From the IMG/VR virus record IMGVR_UViG_3300009788_000257, positions 1 to 28,242 of that record: a DNA stretch of 28,242 bases. One strand, given 5' to 3'. Within the stretch, counting starts at the first letter, position 1. The number at the start of each line of letters is the position of its first letter. The notes beneath the pieces are model-generated. The model was given only the letters and a program-made list of their open reading frames with translations, ran no database searches and was not told where the DNA came from. This DNA is from a virus. The translations under genes were made by a program, and so were the position numbers. Shown here in pieces: positions 23,094-28,242 of this stretch.

Positions 23094-23430
23094 GTTTATT
23101 ACCGAAAAATTCCGTTGCCACCCTGACCCGACTCATTCTGCCGCTTTTAGCCTTGCGCTTACGGCTCTTGTACGTGATCAGTTCCTTGTCCTGTAACGCC
23201 TTAAATCGCGCCGTAATTGTCGAATACGGAACGGACCCAAACTTAAAGTGAATTGCGTCAATGACTTCGTCTTGTGTGCAGCCGCGCTCGCGAAATCCAC
23301 GTATCACCTCCAGGACGCGTCGCTCCCAGCGAGCAGTATCCACACCTCGCGCAGCTGCGTGCGAAGTCGAAGGGTCACCGGCACGCGCTAATGTCTTCGG
23401 ATCTGTGCCAAATAAATCGCGTTCATTCAT
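23086..23430 (-). CDS. Winged-helix DNA-binding protein (114 aa)
   Basis: The start DPKTLARAGDPSTSHAAARG is an N-terminal motif seen in phage DNA-binding proteins. Residues about 40-85, VLEVIRGFRERGCTQDEVIDAIHFKFGSVPYSTITARFKALQDKELI, form an evident helix-turn-helix with wing (TITARFKALQDKELITY) followed by basic residues (KSRKRKAKSGRMSR). It could be a regulator of the small-gene operon or a host-takeover factor. The ATG overlaps the upstream stop as ATGA. Confidence 0.7.
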   Translation of the reverse strand: MNERDLFGTDPKTLARAGDPSTSHAAARGVDTARWERRVLEVIRGFRERGCTQDEVIDAIHFKFGSVPYSTITARFKALQDKELITYKSRKRKAKSGRMSRVRVATEFFGNKRA

Positions 23431-23633
23431 GGCTTGTGTCCGAACGGCGAATCATTGGGATGCTTGCCATCTGAATGCAACTCGTGATCCTTACGGATGC
23501 AAGGACTCATTCTGGCGAATAAAAAGCCTATGGCGCGAGTCAACGCGTAGGCATGACCACCTTCTTCGGCACGAAAAACCTTGGTTTCGTTTTTGCCAAA
23601 ACTACCTTCAATCGCTATCGTTATCTGTCCCAT
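23427..23633 (-). CDS. Small hypothetical protein (68 aa)
   Basis: The product starts with a beta segment (GQITIAIEGSFGKNETKVFRAEEGGHAYALTRAIGFLFARM) and ends in a polar, His-rich tail (RKDHELHSDGKHPNDSPFGH). It follows the previous stop as TAGATG. No family is recognised. Confidence 0.6.
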   Translation of the reverse strand: MGQITIAIEGSFGKNETKVFRAEEGGHAYALTRAIGFLFARMSPCIRKDHELHSDGKHPNDSPFGHKP

Positions 23634-23804
23634 CTAACTATCTCCTGCTGGAAGACTGAAAAAATCCCGGATGCACTTCATGACGTGGCGACGATCATCT
23701 CGCTTAAGAGGCGCGAGTGCATCCAGGCACAAAACAAGTGCGTCACGTTGCTCCTCGTAAATTTCTTGATCGACAACGTCTTCGAGTTCATCAATCCCGG
23801 CCAT
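23634..23804 (-). CDS. Small helical protein (56 aa)
   Basis: ATG 23804 has a strong GGAGG SD 6 nt away. The translation is MAGIDELEDVVDQEIYEEQR, then DALVLCLDALAPLKRDDRRH, then VMKCIRDFFSLPAGDS, which looks helical and coherent. The stop abuts the next ATG (TAGATG). It is below common length limits. Function unknown. Confidence 0.7.
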   Translation of the reverse strand: MAGIDELEDVVDQEIYEEQRDALVLCLDALAPLKRDDRRHVMKCIRDFFSLPAGDS

Positions 23805-23961
23805 TACACACCTCCGGTCGTCTTATCGAACCCGTATACAATTCAAAGATCCAGCGACCCGTCACGTCACGGAACGTTGACGCGTTTTCCGCATCGGGCT
23901 TGCCCATGTGTTTTGCACGAGCAACTTTCTTTTCCAGTGCTTCTCGCCTGTCGTCACTCAT
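23791..23961 (-). CDS. Small helical protein (56 aa)
   Basis: I start at ATG 23961 (MSDDRREALEKKVARAKHMGK), which overlaps the upstream stop as ATGA, rather than the frame's longer start at 24003. The remainder, NASTFRDVTGRWIFELYTGSIRRPEVCNGRD, is mixed helix/strand. It overlaps the start of the next gene by 14 nt. No recognised family. Confidence 0.55.
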   Translation of the reverse strand: MSDDRREALEKKVARAKHMGKPDAENASTFRDVTGRWIFELYTGSIRRPEVCNGRD

Positions 23962-24197
23962 GGCTGCTCTGGCGCTTTCGCTTCGGCTAAGTCGATTCCG
24001 CACTGCGTAACCCTACCCTCCGAATCAACGTTGTAAAAAAACAGCGTATTGCCTTCTTTGTCTTCAACGTAAACGCTGTGCGGCGCGTTCAACTTCGCAA
24101 GTCTGATCGCGTCTTTTTTTGCTTCTTCCAGGTCGTGAAATGCGCCTCTGGCGCTATGCACTGCCACGGTAAATTCAGTCATTGTTTTTTCCTTCAT
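23958..24197 (-). CDS. Small alpha/beta hypothetical protein (79 aa)
   Basis: Strand-helix-strand pattern: MTEFTVAVHSARGAFHDLEEAKKDAIRLAKLNAPHSVYVEDKEGNTLFFYNVDSEGRV. ATG 24197 overlaps the upstream stop (ATGA). An internal ATG at 24182 has an AAGGA SD and is an equally good start. This resembles small DUF-type proteins in phage accessory regions but is not assigned. Confidence 0.6.
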   Translation of the reverse strand: MKEKTMTEFTVAVHSARGAFHDLEEAKKDAIRLAKLNAPHSVYVEDKEGNTLFFYNVDSEGRVTQCGIDLAEAKAPEQP

Positions 24198-24400
24198 AAG
24201 AAACGTGGTATACCGGCAGAACCGCAGTAACCTTTTGGTCCGGGTTCTGACACGTACGAGTCTGGACCAGCTTCAAGACGTTCGATCCATCTCCATGCCA
24301 TGCAAGACGAACCCACACAGATCTGGTCTTGCAGCGGCTTGTCGGGGTCAATCATGCGATGGCAGATTATTTTAGCCGCCTCTTTCTCAGTGACTATCAT
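24194..24400 (-). CDS. Small four-Cys protein, paralogue of the 82-aa gene (68 aa)
   Basis: ICHRMIDPD, ICVGSSCMAWRWIERLEAGPD and KGYCGSAGIPRFL give the same C...CxxxxC...C signature and CVGSxC/GYCG anchors as the 82-aa protein at 19928-20176. The two are diverged, separated by about 4 kb of the same operon. The start overlaps the previous stop as ATGA. Zinc or Fe-S binding is only a suggestion from Cys spacing. Confidence 0.65.
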   Translation of the reverse strand: MIVTEKEAAKIICHRMIDPDKPLQDQICVGSSCMAWRWIERLEAGPDSYVSEPGPKGYCGSAGIPRFL

Positions 24401-24864
24401 CCGTGCGTCAACAAAGGCGGCATCTTGCCACTGTCGTATGCTTTCGCAATTTGTGGTTTCGCCAGCTGACCCATGGTCTGCCCGTTCGGCAGCACGATGT
24501 GTGCCAAGAACTCGTCTTCGAACTCGGTAATACCCGACTCCACAGCCTCTAGTTTGGCCTTAATGACCAGAGCCAGTGCACGCCAGCGTTGCCTAATGGA
24601 CTGCTCATAAATCTTCTCAGCGGCCTCAGGCGCACGCTCGTAGGTGTAGCTGCCGCGTTTGTATTCTGTGAACTCCGCATCGTTTCGATTTGGTAGCGGC
24701 AGCATAAATCTGACCTGACGACCAACCATCTTGAATGCGACTACAGCCCATTCTGGCTTGCTGCCGTAGACAAATTCTTCGGCACCATAACGTGTCAACA
24801 CATTCTCGATTTCAATGCGAGATTTCGAACTACTGACAGTGGTTTTTGCCGCGAATTTGCCCAT
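24397..24864 (-). CDS. Conserved phage protein of unknown function (155 aa), first gene of the small-gene operon
   Basis: I start at ATG 24864 (SD GGGGA). Residues then read KTTVSSSKSRIEIENVLTRYGAEEFVYG, EWAVVAFKMVGRQVRFMLPLPNR, QRWRALALVIKAKLEAVESGITEFEDEFLAHIVLPNG, a pattern I recognise from many phage hypothetical proteins that begin at this point. The frame extends upstream to TTG 24960 with weaker support; a GTG at 24936 also has AAGGA upstream. It is the first gene after the sigma70 promoter, so it may be expressed early. Function unknown; I infer no activity. Confidence 0.7.
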   Translation of the reverse strand: MGKFAAKTTVSSSKSRIEIENVLTRYGAEEFVYGSKPEWAVVAFKMVGRQVRFMLPLPNRNDAEFTEYKRGSYTYERAPEAAEKIYEQSIRQRWRALALVIKAKLEAVESGITEFEDEFLAHIVLPNGQTMGQLAKPQIAKAYDSGKMPPLLTHG

Positions 24865-25121
24865 ACTTTTCCCCAGGTGAATAAAACGGAAGCGGGTAGT
24901 TTCCTGATCAGTTGGACCCCGTCTAGCACGTCGCACCCAGGCTTCCTTAAAGGTTGACAAGAGACCTTAATCAACTGCCGGACATTCCCTGCGCGATGTT
25001 CGTACCTAACTCTCCAACAACTCCCGGCATCGGTTAACCCCGGTATACATGAGTCGCTACCCGCAACCTACGTGTCTTATAACGCTCCGAAAGCATGCCG
25101 TCAAGCCTGAAAACACACTAT
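24865..25121 (-). other. Promoter-containing intergenic region and leader
   Basis: About 257 nt between the exported protein gene and the next gene's ATG. It holds the promoter below, then a leader of about 200 nt. In the leader are two short ORFs (25050-25006, 14 aa; 25030-24971, 19 aa, MPGVVGELGTNIAQGMSGS), which could be chance or small leader peptides. If the TTG at 24960 is used, the leader shrinks to about 110 nt. No strong terminator is seen for the upstream gene. Confidence 0.5.
25076..25104 (-). promoter_or_regulatory. Sigma70-type promoter for the small-gene operon
   Basis: In mRNA sense TTGACG (25104-25099), an ideal 17-bp spacer, then TATAAG (25081-25076). Each box matches the consensus at 5 of 6 positions. 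Transcription would start near 25069, reading toward the 155-aa gene and the following genes. Confidence 0.7.
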
Positions 25122-26072
25122 TTACGGCACGACCTTGCAGGTCTCGTTACTGGGTACGGATTCCTGCCCGTTGGTGGCGACAGTGGTGGCGTAATAGCAG
25201 CGCATGCCGCTGGCGACGTTAACCAGGACGTGCTGCGGAGGATCTGGCGGAACCGAGACGATTTCAATGCCAGAGGGCGCGTCATAAATCGAAATTGACG
25301 CGATTTCCGCAAGTGGTAAGTCCGTGTCGTCTTCATAGGTCGTGGCATTCACCCATTGCAGCGGCACATTGCCGGGGAAACAGTCGGGATCGATTCCCTG
25401 CGACCACGAACCCAAATTATCTGTTGGCACGCTCTCATTTATGGTGCCGACGACATCAACTGCACAGGCATCGTAAGATCTTGCCAAGTCATAGGCGCGA
25501 AGTGCGAAACTGCCATTCGCTGGCTGGCTGCCATCGACGCGAGATCCGTAAACGCCGCCTGCGAGCACACCGGGATCTGGATAAACCGCAGTTGGCAGCA
25601 CCTGCCAGTCGTGAATGCGCAAGACATCGTCAATAATTACGGCGTAACCCGCGTCATCCCACGAAATAACGACTCTGGACTCGACACCATTGGCAGGCAG
25701 TCCCCAACGCGCCCTGAACAGCCTCCGGTTGTCCTGTCGGTCGAACCATTCGCCGTGAATGCCGTCATTCCAGACCCAAATACCCAAATGACCGGGAATA
25801 TTTAGCAGTCTCAAGCTGTCGCCAGTGCTGAACAGCAAGCGAGGTGTGAAATCTAGCTCGATGCGACCCACGGTCTGCCCAAAATGCTCCATCACAGCTT
25901 GCGGCAACTGCACGGTTCCATCAGCCTCGGTCCAGAAAAACTCAAAATAGGGTGTCTCAACCGGTCTGGGCTGATCGCTAAAGTTTTGTGGTGCTGCCGG
26001 TGGTGCCTGACCGCGTGCCTCGCCAAAAATGGCGAGACAAACGATTAGCACCGCAATTAATTTGGATTGCAT
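25122..26072 (-). CDS. Exported LamG-like protein with C-terminal beta domain (316 aa)
   Basis: The start MQSKLIAVLIVCLAIFGEARGQA is a good Sec signal peptide, with cleavage expected after ARG or GQA. Residues about 40-180 are a LamG/concanavalin-like jelly roll (VGRIELDFTPRLLFSTGDSLRLLNI, VESRVVISWDDAGYAVIIDDVLRIHDWQ, YGSRVDGSQPANGSFALRAYD). The rest includes a fibronectin-III-like end (DAPSGIEIVSVPPDPPQHVLVNVASGMRCYYATTVATNG) with Cys. ATG 26072 overlaps the preceding gene by 16 nt. Phage genes with signal peptides usually act in the periplasm or at the cell surface; superinfection exclusion, host remodelling or a late virion role are all possible. Confidence 0.7.
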   Translation of the reverse strand: MQSKLIAVLIVCLAIFGEARGQAPPAAPQNFSDQPRPVETPYFEFFWTEADGTVQLPQAVMEHFGQTVGRIELDFTPRLLFSTGDSLRLLNIPGHLGIWVWNDGIHGEWFDRQDNRRLFRARWGLPANGVESRVVISWDDAGYAVIIDDVLRIHDWQVLPTAVYPDPGVLAGGVYGSRVDGSQPANGSFALRAYDLARSYDACAVDVVGTINESVPTDNLGSWSQGIDPDCFPGNVPLQWVNATTYEDDTDLPLAEIASISIYDAPSGIEIVSVPPDPPQHVLVNVASGMRCYYATTVATNGQESVPSNETCKVVP

Positions 26073-26860
26073 GTCGAACAATCACATTCAATGCCGTGTT
26101 CACCAGAACCGTCAGGCGAATGTGTATGGGCCGCTTCCCTTTCTTGAATGTATCGCGCCGCAGTGTCGTGCCGAGACTCACCGGGAAACTTATTAGCAAC
26201 ATTCATGATTAGCTCATAGTACAAGGTCCTGTAATTCCGATCATCTGGGTAAGGAAGTACAGCATCCAATATTGACAGTCCCACTATTTCGGGTTCATCT
26301 ACAGCATTCAATGGATACACATATTCGTGCAGACGTTCAAGGACTGGATTTAGCCTGTTACGGTATGCGGCCCAATTGGTAGCCTCCCCTTTCCGTTTGC
26401 AAATTTCTGACGCACTCCGAAGCAAGTCATAACCGTCACGCAGTAGTTGCTCCAGGTAGTCAATGTTAATCACTTTCGGCGTACCGCACTTAGTGCAGGT
26501 TACTGGCGGCGCGTCTTTACTTGGATCGCTCCAGACATGATCACACCATGGTTCAGCAAGCAGAAATTCCACGTACTCGATCAGATCTTCTCGGTCGTGA
26601 TGAAGCGTTTGAAAGTCACAAGTCTTGTCGCGACACGCCCGGTCATGGCGAATTTTTGTATCGGCAAAGTCGAATGGCGCAAACGTGTCTTCTGCCCTAT
26701 CGAGAGTTGACCATCTCTTCCATCGAGCAAGGTCGGCAATCAGCTTCGTGCAGACTTCTCTGCCATGATATTCGCCACAGTAAAGACAGCTTGCCTCGAC
26801 CTCCATGTGCTTGATTTGCGCTCGTAACGAGTCAATCAAATTGTCTGTAATTTCGCCCAT
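26057..26860 (-). CDS. Cys/His-rich hypothetical protein (267 aa)
   Basis: CLYCGEYHGREVC (residues about 25-37), HDRACRDKTCDF (about 73-84), WCDHVWSDPSKDAPPVTCTKCGTPK (about 105-130) and ECDCSTCNPN at the C-terminus suggest several zinc sites. The remaining sequence is helical (DREDLIEYVEFLLAEP; YLEQLLRDGYDLLRSASEICKR). ATG 26860 follows an AAGGGG SD. The stop overlaps the exported protein start. No family identified; it may be a host-interaction protein in this accessory block. Confidence 0.65.
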   Translation of the reverse strand: MGEITDNLIDSLRAQIKHMEVEASCLYCGEYHGREVCTKLIADLARWKRWSTLDRAEDTFAPFDFADTKIRHDRACRDKTCDFQTLHHDREDLIEYVEFLLAEPWCDHVWSDPSKDAPPVTCTKCGTPKVINIDYLEQLLRDGYDLLRSASEICKRKGEATNWAAYRNRLNPVLERLHEYVYPLNAVDEPEIVGLSILDAVLPYPDDRNYRTLYYELIMNVANKFPGESRHDTAARYIQEREAAHTHSPDGSGEHGIECDCSTCNPN

Positions 26861-26863
26861 CAC

Positions 26864-27472
26864 TTACCCCTTTCGATACAACAGGAACTTGGACGCAAAA
26901 CTCGCGTCTTCGGTGCCGATGTTCTCGTCTTCACCGAAAGCGTCAGCGGGTTCGATGCGCCAACCCAATTTGATGACGAGGTGGTGGGTATCGCTCCATA
27001 TGTGCACGACCTTGAAACCGGCTTGCCAACCCTGCCATGCCAGATACCATGCCGTTTTAATATTGGCATCAATACCTCCGAGGTTGTGACGCCTAAGCAC
27101 TGTCGGCTCATAACGAAGCAATTCCAGGTCGGTCTTGTAGCGCACCAAGTCAGGATCAATATCCAGATCCAGTAACTCGAAACTTCTCAATCCATTGGCC
27201 GGGTTCCTGATGGCGTGATAGCGATACCAGGACCGGAAAGTCGTGCCATTTTTATCAACCCACCACTTCGGCAGAGACGACAGGAAAGTACTCTCGCCGC
27301 CCTTCCAGTCTTCTGGATTTGCCCATGGCCGGGTCCACCACGGCAGGAAGCTGTAATGCGTGTGTTTGTACCTCCACATCAGCGGCACCACGAACAAACC
27401 CGCAAAAGCAGTCGGTGCCTTGATAAGCAAAAATCCAATCCACAGCAGGATAAATACAGGTAATCTAATCAT
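26864..27472 (-). CDS. DUF7338-like membrane-anchored phage protein (202 aa)
   Basis: The N-terminal MIRLPVFILLWIGFLLIKAPTAFAGLFVVPL is a hydrophobic membrane segment. The next part, WRYKHTHYSFLPWWTRPWANPEDWKGG, then WYRYHAIRNPANGLRSFELLDLDID, matches the small phage family with a hydrophobic start and a W-rich region containing NPANGLR-type motif. The C-terminal half contains repeated aromatic strands (AWYLAWQGWQAGFKVVHIWSDTHHLVIKLGWRIEP). The ATG overlaps the preceding nuclease stop by 8 nt. Such proteins lie next to lysis or tail genes in many podoviruses; function is not established. Confidence 0.75.
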   Translation of the reverse strand: MIRLPVFILLWIGFLLIKAPTAFAGLFVVPLMWRYKHTHYSFLPWWTRPWANPEDWKGGESTFLSSLPKWWVDKNGTTFRSWYRYHAIRNPANGLRSFELLDLDIDPDLVRYKTDLELLRYEPTVLRRHNLGGIDANIKTAWYLAWQGWQAGFKVVHIWSDTHHLVIKLGWRIEPADAFGEDENIGTEDASFASKFLLYRKG

Positions 27473-27946
27473 GTCTGTTCTCCTTCAATAGCTTTTTTTT
27501 GAGGTCCCAGATTCTGAGCGCACCGAGTCGTGCCACCTTGTATTGATCGGCATCCGACATCTTCCGGGCATGGTTTGGCATGGGGTCTCTGATTCTTTTG
27601 CATCGCGTCCAGACGTTGTCGTTTTCCGGGTCCACGAGAATGATACCGGCTCGCTCCGGGATAAACTCGATGCAACGCTCCAGGTAAGTTGGTATGGCAA
27701 AGTACAGGTATTTTATTCGGTTGCTGCGGTGTCCGTGCGGCTTTTCCGCGTCCTTTTTATGTCGGCGCGAGTGACCTTAATTTCGATCTCGGTGCAGTAA
27801 CCTGCCTTCGACACCATGAGAAGATCGCACTCGTGCATGTTCATGCCCCAATGCACGTTTGGCACAATCAGGTTGGTTCTGTAATTAAAGAACCTGACAA
27901 GTGCGATCTCCATTTCTGGCGTGGTTATGTACACCTTTTTTTTCAC
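27465..27946 (-). CDS. MmcB-like PD-(D/E)XK nuclease, frameshifted at A5 run
   Basis: Frame 1 (GTG 27946; the frame is open to TTG 28009) gives KKKVYITTPEMEIALVRFFN, YRTNLIVPNVHWGMNMHECD, LLMVSKAGYCTEIEIKVTRA and then DIK. Acidic D in ECDLL and EIEIK form the PD-(D/E)XK core of MmcB-type nucleases. At 27754-27758 (A5 in mRNA sense), the continuation to KDAEKPHGHRSNRIKYLYFA, IPTYLERCIEFIPERAGIIL, then to LRIWDLKKKLLKENRHD lies in the -1 frame with no stop until 27465. Adding one A restores a single about 160-residue protein. I interpret this as one gene broken by a single-base deletion, a sequencing error or, less likely, a programmed shift. Confidence 0.7.
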
Positions 27947-28242
27947 TAGAGGACAGACGTGCCCTCGACGCCGCGAGCAATCCTGGCATTGGTTCGGTGG
28001 TGCAGCCAATGCAAGGCTTCTTCCAGCTTGGTGATGGCAAGCGCGTTTTCACGACAACTGTACTCACCACTTTGGAATCCCTGCAAGCGATCCAAAACGA
28101 TCGCGATAAGGTCTTCGTTGTGGCAACCGTTTGTCCCGGCTTCCTGGATGGGACCGTTCTGGAAACTTACCTCGACAAACACTTTGCCAGTCGCCTTGTC
28201 TTCGACAACGTACTCGTGGTTCGCGCCACCAGCACCAGGCTC
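27946..28242 (-). CDS. Tad1/Acb2-hairpin-like protein, candidate anti-defence nucleotide sponge (5' truncated)
   Basis: The gene runs off the window. The frame continues upstream of GTG 28182 as EPGAGGANHEYVVEDKATGK. The visible C-terminal part is FQNGPIQEAGTNGCHNEDLI, then AIVLDRLQGFQSGEYSCREN, then ALAITKLEEALHWLHHRTNA, then RIARGVEGTSVL. NGxxNEDxxxIxxDRL, CREN, KLEEALxWLxxRTxxR and RGVEGT fit the Tad1/Acb2-type hairpin family that captures immune signalling nucleotides (Tad1 binds the Thoeris signal). I assign this family by motif memory, not by search. It is first in the visible accessory block, before the nuclease. Confidence 0.6.
   Translation of the reverse strand, partial: EPGAGGANHEYVVEDKATGKVFVEVSFQNGPIQEAGTNGCHNEDLIAIVLDRLQGFQSGEYSCRENALAITKLEEALHWLHHRTNARIARGVEGTSVL

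Noticed and set aside
27469-27700. Two alternative ORFs (68 and 71 aa) near the nuclease gene
   Set aside because: They are out-of-frame shadows; the third frame gives the coherent nuclease C-terminus ending at 27465.
27754-27758. Programmed -1 ribosomal frameshift
   Set aside because: The heptamer A-AAA-AGG is not a classical efficient slippery site and no downstream pseudoknot or stimulator is evident; a single-base deletion is simpler.
1-28242. tRNA or rRNA genes and long plus-strand genes
   Set aside because: No cloverleaf or rRNA-like sequence was seen, and plus-strand ORFs are shadows of minus-strand genes.

Overview
The window is one arm of a tailed double-stranded DNA phage or prophage. 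All supported genes lie on the minus strand and are tightly packed, many joined by ATGA, TGATG or TAATG stop/start overlaps, so gene order runs from high to low coordinates. The capsid-forming module combines a P22-type portal, an N4-gp56-family major capsid protein and an SU10-type adaptor. No tape-measure protein is visible. This fits a short-tailed (podovirus-like) particle, although the virion module continues past base 1. The host is not identifiable from the sequence; Shine-Dalgarno motifs and a good sigma70-type promoter suggest a Gram-negative bacterium.

Layout in transcription order. (1) 28242-25122: a 5'-truncated Tad1/Acb2-like candidate anti-defence protein, a PD-(D/E)XK nuclease of MmcB type broken by a -1 frameshift in an A run, a DUF7338-like membrane protein, a cysteine-rich protein, and an exported LamG-like protein. 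(2) 25121-24865: an intergenic region with a sigma70 promoter (TTGACG-N17-TATAAG) reading into a long run of small genes. (3) 24864-19221: about twenty small genes with DNA-transaction and zinc-binding flavour. They include several Cys-rich proteins, a winged-helix protein, an H1-like lysine-repeat protein, a zinc protein with an SSB-like acidic tail, and two 56-codon genes too short for a normal ORF cutoff. (4) 19440-16826: RusA-type Holliday-junction resolvase, small terminase and large terminase. (5) 16725-10: the morphogenesis block, namely a hypothetical protein, portal, scaffold with 14 DPEK repeats, a CsrA-like small protein, major capsid protein, two tandem paralogous decoration-like proteins, an acidic protein, adaptor, and then a series of large beta-rich virion proteins. 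One of these carries about 27 IPVEW repeats.

The most interesting hypothesis concerns control of virion-protein synthesis. A 14-nt element, GTCGCAGGAGTGAC (mRNA sense), occurs exactly three times, just upstream of the scaffold, major capsid and distal 835-aa virion genes. It can fold into a hairpin with AGGA in the loop, which resembles a CsrA/RsmA target. Between the scaffold and capsid genes sits a 70-aa protein with a CsrA-like core (RGNKYARLAIDAPEEVRV), although the classical CsrA RNA-binding arginines are not obviously kept. A terminator-like hairpin also separates this gene from the capsid gene. Together these suggest a phage-encoded post-transcriptional switch balancing scaffold, capsid and tail proteins. 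This is inference and needs testing.
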